From: Microbacterium oxydans
Lineage (GTDB): Bacteria > Actinomycetota > Actinomycetes > Actinomycetales > Microbacteriaceae
Assembly: GCF_900095745.1 (NCBI RefSeq)
Contig: NZ_FMIR01000014.1
Coordinates: 62,001 to 126,000 of the forward strand
Length of the DNA: 64,000 nucleotides
Direction of reading: 5' to 3'
The translations under genes were made by a program, and so were the position numbers. Each line of letters starts with the position of its first letter. Positions within the stretch are counted from its first letter, which is position 1. Below are positions 19,055 through 26,354 of this stretch, in pieces. The notes below the pieces were generated by a model. It was not told where the DNA came from and made no database searches. It worked only from the letters and a program-made list of their open reading frames with translations.

Positions 19055-19959
19055 GCGAACCACTTCCGGAGGGCGTCGCGGTTGGCGATCTGCTCGGCCT
19101 TGGCCTGCTCGACCTCGGCGGCGGAGCGGGGAACCACGTCCTGCTCGACGATCAGCCATCCGTCGTATCCGCTGTCGATGATCTCGTCAACGAGCTCGGT
19201 GACGGCGAGGTCGCCATCGCCCAGAGGCACGAAGACGCGCTTCTCCCACACCGACCGCATCGGGTCGTCGGTCTGCAGCGCCTCGCGCAGGATCTGCGTG
19301 CGCGCATCCTTCAGGTGCAGGTGGTTGATGCGGTCGCGCCAACGACGGTAGTCGGGCAGCGGGTCGCCTCCGCCGATGAGGAGGTGACCGGAGTCGAAGG
19401 TGAGTCCGACATCGGTCGACGCGAGCAGCGCGTCGACTTCTTCCGGCGTCTCCACGTAGGTGCAGGCGTGGTGGTGGAACGTGGGCTCGAGGCCGCGGTC
19501 GCGCACCCGGGCGGTCGTGATGTTCACGCGATCGGCGAACCGGGCCCAGTCGTCGCCGCGGAGGGTGAGCTCGGGAGCGCCACCGGGGCGTGCCTTGCGC
19601 TCGGCGCTGCCGGAATCGGCGAGGGTCGGGAGCGGGGCGAGGACCGGACCGGTCTCGGCGGCGGCGACGAAGACGTCGAGGATGCCGTCGAGGTCGGCGA
19701 GCGCGCGCTCGAATTCGTCATCGGTGCCCGCGAAGGGCAGATCGATCCAGCCGCCGGCGAGTTCGAGGCCGTACCTCTGCAGGCGATCCGTGAGATCCGT
19801 CCCGCGACCGAGGAGGCCGACCGGACCGAGGTCGATGCCCTGGTAGCCGGCTTCGCTGATCCAGCGCGCGAGCTCCTCCCCTTCGGGGAGAGCGACGAGA
19901 TCCGGCCGAGCCAGCTCGAAGACTCCGTAGCTCACCGGCGCATTCGCGATACGGATCAC
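19051..19959 (-). CDS. Inosose dehydratase-like TIM-barrel protein (IolE type)
   Basis: 302 residues of the xylose-isomerase-like TIM-barrel superfamily. Typical IolE signatures: IANAPVSYGVFE at the N-terminus, FHHHACTYVETPEEV, TFDSGH, HLHLKD and WLIVEQDV. IolE dehydrates 2-keto-myo-inositol to the diketone used by IolD. The GTG at 19959 is preferred to the ATG at 19977 because AAAGGA lies 6 nt upstream of the GTG and the ATG has no ribosome site. First gene of the long minus-strand locus. Confidence 0.82.
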   Translation of the reverse strand: MIRIANAPVSYGVFELARPDLVALPEGEELARWISEAGYQGIDLGPVGLLGRGTDLTDRLQRYGLELAGGWIDLPFAGTDDEFERALADLDGILDVFVAAAETGPVLAPLPTLADSGSAERKARPGGAPELTLRGDDWARFADRVNITTARVRDRGLEPTFHHHACTYVETPEEVDALLASTDVGLTFDSGHLLIGGGDPLPDYRRWRDRINHLHLKDARTQILREALQTDDPMRSVWEKRVFVPLGDGDLAVTELVDEIIDSGYDGWLIVEQDVVPRSAAEVEQAKAEQIANRDALRKWFA

Positions 19960-20000
19960 TCGATTTCCTTTCTCCATTGAACGGCGGACCCGAGGCCCGG

Positions 20001-20030
20001 TGAAAATGTTAGCAGGTAATTACATATGCA
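20001..20030 (-). promoter_or_regulatory. AT-rich promoter/operator patch at the head of the inositol locus
   Basis: The 71 bp between the MgtC stop and the iolE-like start include an AT-rich block with AATGTTAGCAGGTAATTACA. TTAGCAGGTA at 20009-20018 matches TTAGCACTTA upstream of iolC at 8 of 10 bases in the same relative orientation. Probably the main promoter and an operator; the regulator is not proved. Confidence 0.35.
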
Positions 20031-20732
20031 TCAATCGTCGTCCGAGAAGCCCTGGACCACGACCGATCGCACCCCGTCGAGCCGCGCGATCGCGTCTATC
20101 AGCTCCGACCGCATCTCGGGCGAAGCCTCCGCGAACTCGAGCGTCGCGCGCATGTCGGAGTCCCCGTGGATCCGTGCGGCTCCGAGGAGGGTGGCGGGAA
20201 GACCGCGGCGCTCGGCGGCGGCGAGCACCTCGCGGATGGCACCGCGCTCGGACTCGTACTGCAGCGTGACCCGCAGCCGCTCCGGCTCGGGCCGCAACCG
20301 GTCGCGCACGCGGGACAGGGGGCCGACCGTCAGCAGATGCAGCCCCGTGCCGGCGATCGCCAGCAGCGGCATGTTGGCCCCGCACGCCATGCCGATCGCC
20401 GCCACGACCCAGATGGTCGCGGCGGAGGTCAGCCCGGAGACGGCGTTGTTGCGCACGAAGATGACCCCGGCCCCGAGGAAGCCGATGCCCGAGACCACCT
20501 GCGCCGCGATGCGAGAGGGATCGACGGCCACGTCCGGGCCGAGCACTCCGTCGAATCCGTAGGCCGAGATCAGCGTGAAGATCGCGGAGCCGATCCCCAC
20601 CAGGACGTGCGTCCGCAGCCCGGCGCTCTTGAGCTTGCGCGATCTCTCGATCCCGACGGCGAGCGAGAGGACGAACGCCAGAGCGAGGAGTCCGAGCTCC
20701 ACGAGCAGGTGCGGATCCCCCACGATGCTCAC
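20031..20732 (-). CDS. MgtC/SapB family membrane protein
   Basis: 233 residues. N-terminal ~140 residues carry four to five membrane helices with the family motifs GIERSRKLKSAGLRTHVLVGIGSA and GIGFLGAGVIF; the C-terminal ~85 residues form an ACT-like cytoplasmic domain. MgtC proteins are linked to growth at low magnesium and acid stress, with a regulatory rather than transport role in cases studied. The GTG at 20732 has GATGGAG 5 nt upstream and is preferred over an in-frame ATG at 20771. Confidence 0.88.
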   Translation of the reverse strand: MSIVGDPHLLVELGLLALAFVLSLAVGIERSRKLKSAGLRTHVLVGIGSAIFTLISAYGFDGVLGPDVAVDPSRIAAQVVSGIGFLGAGVIFVRNNAVSGLTSAATIWVVAAIGMACGANMPLLAIAGTGLHLLTVGPLSRVRDRLRPEPERLRVTLQYESERGAIREVLAAAERRGLPATLLGAARIHGDSDMRATLEFAEASPEMRSELIDAIARLDGVRSVVVQGFSDDD

Positions 20733-20861
20733 GAGAACTCCATCATGTCCGAACAATAGCACTTTATGCATTTCACGGGTCAGGTCGCCCTCGGAACGGA
20801 TATCTCCGCGCGCCTCACCGCCCGGATCCGCCGAAAGAGAGGTGACATGGGCGATCGTATG

Positions 20862-20875
20862 ATTGTCGCTACAAT
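20862..20875 (+). promoter_or_regulatory. Inverted repeat overlapping the -10 box of the GntR gene
   Basis: ATTGT-N4-ACAAT is a perfect inverted repeat; its right half supplies TACAAT (20870-20875), a good -10 sequence 29 nt before the GntR start codon. This is where an autorepressor would bind. The link to the GntR protein is inferred from position. Confidence 0.4.
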
Positions 20876-20903
20876 ATGACTCCCTCACAGAAAGCGGAGC
20901 ACC

Positions 20904-21665
20904 ATGGCCGATCTCGTCACTCCGTGGCCGAACGATCTGTTCGCCGACATCGACCGCACGGGACCCGTCCCGCTCTACTTCCAGGTGTCGACGCGCCTCC
21001 AGAGCGCGATCCAATCCGGCGCCATCCCCGCCGGTGCCCGCCTCGAGAACGAGATCTCGATCGCCGAGCAGCTCGGCCTGTCCCGGCCCACCATCAGGCG
21101 CGCCATCCAGGAGCTCGTCGACAAGGGCCTCCTCGTACGGCGCCGTGGCATCGGCACCCAGGTCGTGCAGGGCTCCGTCACACGCCAGGTCGAGCTCACC
21201 AGCCTGTTCGAAGACCTGCAGAGCGCCCATCACGAACCGGGGACACAGGTGCTCACCCACGAGGTGATCGCGGCACCCGACGAGGTCGCGGCTGCGCTGG
21301 GCCTCGCCCCCGGCACCGAGGTGCTGCATCTGCGCCGACGACGCAGCACCGACGGCGTCCCCGTCGCCGTGCTGGAGAACTACCTGCCGGGCGAGTTCGC
21401 GAACATCTCGTCGGAGCAGCTCGAATCCCGCGGCCTCTACCAGGTGCTGCGTGCGCGCGGCGTGGCCATCCGCGTCGCCAAGCAGAAGATCGGAGCCCGG
21501 CGGGCGGAGGCCGACGAGCCCGAGTTGCTGGAGATCGAAGCCGGCGGGCCGCTGCTGACGATGGAGCGCATCTCGTTCGACCAGTCCGGCGCGGCGATCG
21601 AGTTCGGACACCACTGCTACCGTCCCGACCTCTACCGCTTCGAGACCACGCTCGTCGCCAAGTAG
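20904..21665 (+). CDS. GntR family regulator of the HutC/UTRA type
   Basis: 253 residues. N-terminal winged HTH (about 20-85) with IAEQLGLSRPTIRRAIQELVDKGLLVRRRGIGT; C-terminal UTRA ligand domain (about 105-245). ATG preceded by GCGGAG. HutC-type regulators usually sense a small metabolite from the pathway they control. It is the nearest sugar-type regulator to the inositol locus, whose first gene lies about 0.9 kb away on the other strand, so it is a candidate controller of that locus. Confidence 0.93.
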   Translation: MADLVTPWPNDLFADIDRTGPVPLYFQVSTRLQSAIQSGAIPAGARLENEISIAEQLGLSRPTIRRAIQELVDKGLLVRRRGIGTQVVQGSVTRQVELTSLFEDLQSAHHEPGTQVLTHEVIAAPDEVAAALGLAPGTEVLHLRRRRSTDGVPVAVLENYLPGEFANISSEQLESRGLYQVLRARGVAIRVAKQKIGARRAEADEPELLEIEAGGPLLTMERISFDQSGAAIEFGHHCYRPDLYRFETTLVAK

Positions 21666-21712
21666 CCCGCAAGCCCCTGGGGCGGCGGATGGCGTCTCCG
21701 TAGACTGACCCC

Positions 21713-22270
21713 ATGGATGCTGTGCTGTGGATCGTCGGGATCGTCGTCGGCCTGATCGTCGTCGTCGCGATCCTGACGATCGCGCTGCGCGGGATGCGGC
21801 CGAAGCTTCCGGAACCGCAGGTCTTCACGCCGACGGCCGCGACGCCTCGCTCCGCACCCGCCTCCTCGGCGTCGGCACCCGCCTCCGGACTCACCCCCGA
21901 CGTCGTCGCCGAGATCGACCGGCTCGTCGGAGCAGGGCACAAGATCCACGCCATCAAGCTCTACCGCGACCACACCGGCGTGGGCCTGAAAGAGGCGAAG
22001 GATCGCGTGGAGCACTGGTCGGCCAGCACGACCGCTCCGCACCTCGCCGCCGTGTCGAACGCCAGCGCCGTGCACTCCTCCATCACCCCGAGTGCGCTGA
22101 CGCCGTCGACCGTGCGCGCCTCACTGCCGGCATCCGTGGCATCCGAGATCGACGGTCTCATCGCCCGCGATTCCCAGATCGGCGCGATCAAGCTGCTCCG
22201 GGAGCAGACGGGCCTCGGGCTCAAGGAGTCGAAGCTCCTGATCGACGCCTGGGTTCCGCACCGCAGCTGA
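21713..22270 (+). CDS. Membrane-anchored protein with two ribosomal L7/L12 C-terminal-like repeats
   Basis: 185 residues. One N-terminal transmembrane helix (about 3-27), a Pro/Ala/Ser linker, then two related modules: residues ~60-105 with HAIKLYRDHTGVGLKEAKDR and ~140-185 with GAIKLLREQTGLGLKESKLL. Each copies the helix-turn-helix face of the L7/L12 C-terminal domain that contacts translation factors. It is not the ribosomal stalk protein: it lacks the dimerisation domain and is membrane-bound. Leaderless start: TAGACT, 6 nt, ATG. Function unknown. Confidence 0.8.
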   Translation: MDAVLWIVGIVVGLIVVVAILTIALRGMRPKLPEPQVFTPTAATPRSAPASSASAPASGLTPDVVAEIDRLVGAGHKIHAIKLYRDHTGVGLKEAKDRVEHWSASTTAPHLAAVSNASAVHSSITPSALTPSTVRASLPASVASEIDGLIARDSQIGAIKLLREQTGLGLKESKLLIDAWVPHRS

Positions 22271-22353
22271 GCGCGACGGACCGGTACCTCCCCGCGCGGA
22301 AGCGGACTCCCCGGCAAGGGAGAATGGGAGGGTCCCCCACCGCAAGGAGCCTC

Positions 22354-22992
22354 ATGACAGACCGTCTCGACCGCGCCCGCAGCACCGGCATCCTCGCCGT
22401 GCTCCGCGCTTCGTCCCCCGAGCTGGCCCTGGAGGCCTCCGAGGCGATCATCCGCGGCGGGGTCACCGGCATCGAGGTGACCTTCTCGACGCCCGACGCG
22501 CCCGCCGTGATCCGCGAACTCATCGCCCGCCACGGCGACGCCGCGTACATCGGCGCGGGGACCGTGACGACCGCCGCGCAGGCAGCGGCGGCCGCGGATG
22601 CGGGGGCGGAGTTCCTCGTCAGCCCCGGCACGCTCCCTCACCTGACCCGCTCGATGCTCGACACCGATCGCGTCGTGATGACCGGCGCCATGACCCCCAC
22701 CGAGGTGATGGGCGCGCTCGAGCTGGGCGTCGACGTCGTGAAGATCTTCCCGGCATCGCTGGGCGGCCCGTCGTACCTCGGCGCACTGCGGGGCCCGTTC
22801 CCCGACGCCCCGCTCATGCCGACCGGCGGCGTGAGCCCCGACAACCTCGCAGCCTGGTTCGCGGCGGGTGCGGTCGCGGTCGGCGCCGGTGGCGACCTGG
22901 CCAACGGCGCATCGATCGCCGCATCCGACTGGGCCGACATCGAGCAGCGCGCCGCCCGGTTCACGGCCGCACTCGCCGCCACTCGCAGCTGA
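22354..22992 (+). CDS. eda: KDPG/KHG aldolase (2-dehydro-3-deoxy-phosphogluconate aldolase)
   Basis: 212 residues, a class I TIM-barrel aldolase. Motifs: GILAVLR at the N-terminus, GGVTGIEVTFSTP with the catalytic Glu, GAGTVTTAAQA, and the Schiff-base Lys in VDVVKIFPASLGG. Splits 2-keto-3-deoxy-6-phosphogluconate to pyruvate and glyceraldehyde 3-phosphate. AAGGAG lies 5 nt before the ATG at 22354. No edd or kinase is adjacent, so the precise substrate in this organism is open. Confidence 0.92.
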   Translation: MTDRLDRARSTGILAVLRASSPELALEASEAIIRGGVTGIEVTFSTPDAPAVIRELIARHGDAAYIGAGTVTTAAQAAAAADAGAEFLVSPGTLPHLTRSMLDTDRVVMTGAMTPTEVMGALELGVDVVKIFPASLGGPSYLGALRGPFPDAPLMPTGGVSPDNLAAWFAAGAVAVGAGGDLANGASIAASDWADIEQRAARFTAALAATRS

Positions 22993-23017
22993 TCGGCCGA
23001 CGGCGTTCAGCATCGTT

Positions 23018-23027
23018 TGGTATACCA
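23018..23027 (+). promoter_or_regulatory. Palindrome TGGTATACCA at the start of the ankyrin lipoprotein gene
   Basis: A perfect 10-bp palindrome 5 nt before the start codon. TATACC (23021-23026) lies exactly 6 nt before the ATG, where the -10 box sits for the leaderless genes in this window, so a protein bound here would block the promoter directly. The form resembles FadR/GntR-type half-sites (TGGT/ACCA). Confidence 0.4.
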
Positions 23028-23032
23028 GACGC

Positions 23033-23728
23033 ATGCGTGTGCGCCCGACCCTCATCCTCAGTGCACTCGTCGCCGTGCTGCTGACCGCGACGGCTTGCAC
23101 CGCGAACCGCGCCCCGTCCGCACCGACACCGGAGGTCTCCATGTCCGACGCCACTCAGGACCTGCTCATCGCCGCCGGAGACGGAGATGAGGATGCCGTG
23201 CGCGCGGCCCTCGATGCGGGAGCTGCGATCGAAGCGCGGGGCGACGGCGGCATGACCGCCCTGGTCGCCGCGACCAAGGCGGATCAGGTCGACGCGGCAC
23301 GGGCGCTCATCGAGGCCGGCGCCGACGTGAACGCGAAGGACGACATCCAGGACTCCGCCTACCTGTACGCCGGGGCCCGCGGTCACGACGAGATCCTGCG
23401 CCTGACGCTCGAGAGCGGCGCCGATCTGACGAGCACGAACCGCTTCGGCGGCACCGCCCTGATCCCGGCCTCCGAACGCGGACTGCTGTCGACGGTCGAG
23501 ATCCTGCTCGAGGCGGGTGTCGACCCGAACCACGTCAACAACCTGAACTGGACGGCGCTGCACGAGGCGATCGTGCTCGGCGACGGTTCCTCCCGCTACG
23601 TCGAGGTCGTGCGCGCGCTTCTCGACGGCGGGGCGGACACCGGCATCCGCGACGGTGACGGTGTGCTGCCGGTCGACCTCGCGAGGAAGCTCGGCTACGA
23701 CGCGATCGTCGCCGAACTCGAACGGTGA
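23033..23728 (+). CDS. Ankyrin-repeat lipoprotein
   Basis: 231 residues. Signal peptide with lipobox TATAC (Cys ~ residue 22), then about five ankyrin repeats from residue 40 on, e.g. AALDAGAAIEARGDGGMTALV and ALIEAGADVNAKD. Ankyrin repeats mediate protein-protein contact, here outside the cell at the membrane. The ATG at 23033 starts the signal peptide; longer in-frame sequence overlaps eda. The stop overlaps the exporter's GTG start, so both are made together and may work together. Confidence 0.88.
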   Translation: MRVRPTLILSALVAVLLTATACTANRAPSAPTPEVSMSDATQDLLIAAGDGDEDAVRAALDAGAAIEARGDGGMTALVAATKADQVDAARALIEAGADVNAKDDIQDSAYLYAGARGHDEILRLTLESGADLTSTNRFGGTALIPASERGLLSTVEILLEAGVDPNHVNNLNWTALHEAIVLGDGSSRYVEVVRALLDGGADTGIRDGDGVLPVDLARKLGYDAIVAELER

Positions 23729-24486
23729 TCGCGCTCGACCCGTGGGCCTGGGTCGCCCTCGCCGTGGCCGCGGTCACGATCGGCATCTCCAAGACCGCAC
23801 TGCCCGGCGGCAGCATCCTGGCCATCGCCCTGTTCGCCGCGGTGCTGCCCGCCCGCACCTCGACGGCCGCGACCCTGCTGCTGCTCATGGTGGGCGACCT
23901 GTTCGCGCTGTTCGCCTACCGCCGGCACGCCCACTGGCCGACGCTGCTACGCCTCGCGCCCGCGGTCATCGCGGGACTCCTCGTCGGATTCGCGTTCCTC
24001 GCACTCGCCGGTGACGGGGTGGTCCGCCGGGCCATCGGCGTGATCCTGCTCCTGATGATCGCCGTGACCCTGTGGCGCCGATGGCGGCAGAGCAAGGCCG
24101 ACGCGAAGGCCGACACGGTGGCCCCGCCGTCGGGTGGCATCGTGCTCGCGGGCGCCTACGGCACGCTCGGTGGTTTCACGACCATGGTCGCCAACGCGGG
24201 CGGACCGGTCATGTCGATGTACTTCCTGGCCACCCGCACGCCGGTGCAGGTGTTCCTCGGCACCTCGGCGTGGTTCTTCGCCATCATCAACGTGATCAAG
24301 GTGCCGTTCCTCGCCGGCCTCGGGCTGTTCCACCCGCCGGTGCTGCTGATGGATGCCGTGCTCGCCCCGCTCGTGGTGATCGGTGCGCTGCTCGGCCTCC
24401 GGGTCGCGCGGCGCATGAACCAGCGCGTGTTCGACCGCATCGTGATCGTGCTGACGATCCTCGGCGCGGTGTACCTGCTGATCTGA
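23725..24486 (+). CDS. TauE/SafE (TSUP) family membrane transporter
   Basis: 253 residues, about eight helices, with the duplicated family pattern KTALPGGSILAIALFAAVLP near the N-terminus and GTLGGFTTMVANAGGPVMSMY in the second half. TSUP proteins move sulfite, sulfonates or other organo-sulfur anions. GTG start inside the ankyrin-gene stop (GTGA). Confidence 0.9.
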   Translation: MIALDPWAWVALAVAAVTIGISKTALPGGSILAIALFAAVLPARTSTAATLLLLMVGDLFALFAYRRHAHWPTLLRLAPAVIAGLLVGFAFLALAGDGVVRRAIGVILLLMIAVTLWRRWRQSKADAKADTVAPPSGGIVLAGAYGTLGGFTTMVANAGGPVMSMYFLATRTPVQVFLGTSAWFFAIINVIKVPFLAGLGLFHPPVLLMDAVLAPLVVIGALLGLRVARRMNQRVFDRIVIVLTILGAVYLLI

Positions 24487-24502
24487 GCGGCGTGCCCCGC
24501 CC

Positions 24503-25333
24503 TCAGTCGAGGAAGATGTCCGGAAACAGCGCGCTGTCGGGTGTGCCGGGGATCGCGGCGTAGCCGGAGAAGTCGGTCACCCCGTCGTCCTCGAGCACGT
24601 CTTCCACGATGAGCGACTGCCCCGTGTACGACGCCGCGGGCTTGAGGAGCACGGCGTACGCGGCGTCCGCGTAAATCGCGGGCGTGCGGCTCGCGGCCAT
24701 GACCTTGTCGCCGCCGAGCAGGTTCTGCACAGCCGCCGTCGCGATTGTGGTGCGGGGCCACAGCGTGTTGGCGGCGATCCCGTCGCGCGCGAACTCCGCC
24801 GCGAGGCCGAGCGTCGCCAGCGTCATGCCGAACTTCGCGAGTGTGTACCCCGTGTGCGCGCCGAGCCACTTCGGGCTCGGGTTGAGCGGCGGCGAGAGGG
24901 AGAGGATGTGCGGGTTCTCGGCATCCTTCAGGATCGGCACGGCCGCGCGAGACAGCATGAAGGTGCCGCGCACGTTGACGTCCTGCATCAGGTCGTACTT
25001 CTTGGCGCCCAGGTCGAGCGAGCGCGAGAGGTCGATGACGCTGGCGTTGTTGATGACGATGTCGATGCCGCCGAACTCGCCCTGCGTCTTCATGACCGCT
25101 TCGGTGATGTCGTCGTCGTCGCGCACGTCGCCGACGATCGGGAGCGCGTTGCCGCCGGCTGCCCGGATCTGCTCGGCGGCCGTGTGGATGGTGCCTTCGA
25201 GCTTCGGATGCGAGGTGTCGGTCTTCGCGAGCATCGCGATGTTCGCACCGTCGGCAGCTGCCCGCAGCGCGATCGCGAGTCCGATTCCGCGGCTGCCGCC
25301 CGACATCAGGATGGTCTTTCCGGCAAGGGACAT
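24503..25333 (-). CDS. Short-chain dehydrogenase (HSDL2-like)
   Basis: 276 residues. NAD(P) motif MSGGSRGIGLAIA, then INNAS and the catalytic Tyr-x3-Lys in GYTLAKFGM. The length and the SPPLNPSPKWL stretch are like HSDL2-type SDRs rather than FabG. The Tyr is preceded by HTG instead of the usual catalytic-Ser spacing, with Ser in LSLSPP. AGGAG lies 5 nt before the ATG. Substrate unknown; a lipid or acyl-CoA is likely given the neighbouring SDR. Confidence 0.85.
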   Translation of the reverse strand: MSLAGKTILMSGGSRGIGLAIALRAAADGANIAMLAKTDTSHPKLEGTIHTAAEQIRAAGGNALPIVGDVRDDDDITEAVMKTQGEFGGIDIVINNASVIDLSRSLDLGAKKYDLMQDVNVRGTFMLSRAAVPILKDAENPHILSLSPPLNPSPKWLGAHTGYTLAKFGMTLATLGLAAEFARDGIAANTLWPRTTIATAAVQNLLGGDKVMAASRTPAIYADAAYAVLLKPAASYTGQSLIVEDVLEDDGVTDFSGYAAIPGTPDSALFPDIFLD

Positions 25334-25377
25334 GGTTTCTCCTGGGTTCTGATCGCGACGGGAAGTGGGGGCTGCGG

Positions 25378-26136
25378 TCATCTCGGGGCCATGCGGATGG
25401 CGCCGTCGAGACGGATGGTCTCGCCGTTGAGGTAACCGTTCTCGACGATCTGCTGCACGAGGGCGGCGTACTCGTCGGGGCGACCGAGGCGCGACGGGAA
25501 GGGAACCTGCTGGCCGAGCGAGTCCTGCGCGGCCTGCGGGAGCCCCATCAGCATCGGCGTCTCCATGATGCCGGGGGCGATCGTGCACACCCGGATGCCG
25601 TGGCGGGCGAGTTCGCGTGCGACGGGGAGGGTCATCGCGTGCACCCCACCCTTGGATGCGGAGTAGGCGGGCTGACCGATCTGCCCGTCGAAGGCGGCGA
25701 CGCTCGCGGTGTTGACGATGACGCCGCGCTCCTCGTCGTGCAGCTCGTTCTTCGCGATCACGGCCGAGGCCTGCGAGATGACATTGAACGTGCCGACGAG
25801 GTTGATGCGGATCACGCGCTCGAAGTCGGCGAGCACCGCGGGATTCCCCTCGCGGTCGAGCACCTTGGCGGGCGGCGCGATACCGGCGCAGTTCACGACG
25901 ACGCGCAGGGGGGCCGCGGACTGCGCGGCGGCGACGGCCGCCTGCACCTCGTCGGCGCTCGTGACGTCGGCGGCGACAAAGAGTCCGCCGAGCTCGTCCG
26001 CGATCTCCGCGCCCTTCGACGAGGGGAGGTCGATGATCGTGACATGGGCTCCTGCCGCCACGAGCCTGCGTGCGGTGGCGAGCCCGAGGCCGGAGGCCCC
26101 TCCGGTGATGAGTGCACCCTGACCGCTGATCTGCAT
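25378..26136 (-). CDS. Short-chain dehydrogenase, 3-hydroxyacyl-CoA dehydrogenase type II-like
   Basis: 252 residues. Cofactor motif [24 protein letters not shown] for NAD-type specificity, NCAG, Ser-Tyr-Lys triad in TASVAAF...AYSASKGG, and the typical tail [20 protein letters not shown]. This matches 17-beta-HSD10-type 3-hydroxyacyl-CoA dehydrogenases that work in fatty-acid or branched-chain amino-acid oxidation. GAAGGAG precedes the ATG. Upstream of, and co-oriented with, the other SDR gene (44-nt gap). Confidence 0.9.
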   Translation of the reverse strand: MQISGQGALITGGASGLGLATARRLVAAGAHVTIIDLPSSKGAEIADELGGLFVAADVTSADEVQAAVAAAQSAAPLRVVVNCAGIAPPAKVLDREGNPAVLADFERVIRINLVGTFNVISQASAVIAKNELHDEERGVIVNTASVAAFDGQIGQPAYSASKGGVHAMTLPVARELARHGIRVCTIAPGIMETPMLMGLPQAAQDSLGQQVPFPSRLGRPDEYAALVQQIVENGYLNGETIRLDGAIRMAPR

Positions 26137-26295
26137 CTGAGGTTCTCCTTCGAACGTCGTTGCGCGACACGCTTCGCTGGAACGCGGTCTCAGCCTACGT
26201 GGTTCCTGGTTCCACCACGAAACGGGTGGCGCCAGCCCGCAGGAGCTGCGTTCACAGCGAGCCTACGACACCGTCTCCACCGAGAACGGTCCAGA

Positions 26296-26351
26296 CATCC
26301 GAAGCCTGCGGCCGGATCGGTCCCCCCATCCGAAGCCTCCGGCAGGATGGG
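26296..26351 (+). repeat. Tandem 25-bp imperfect direct repeat before the APH-like gene
   Basis: CATCCGAAGCCT begins at 26296 and again at 26327 (31-bp period); about 21 of 25 bases match between copies. Each copy has ATCC/GGAT ends facing each other, so each could fold or act as a half-site pair. The second copy runs into the AGGATGGGAGC before the start codon, which makes a regulatory role likely. Confidence 0.5.
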
Positions 26352-26354
26352 AGC

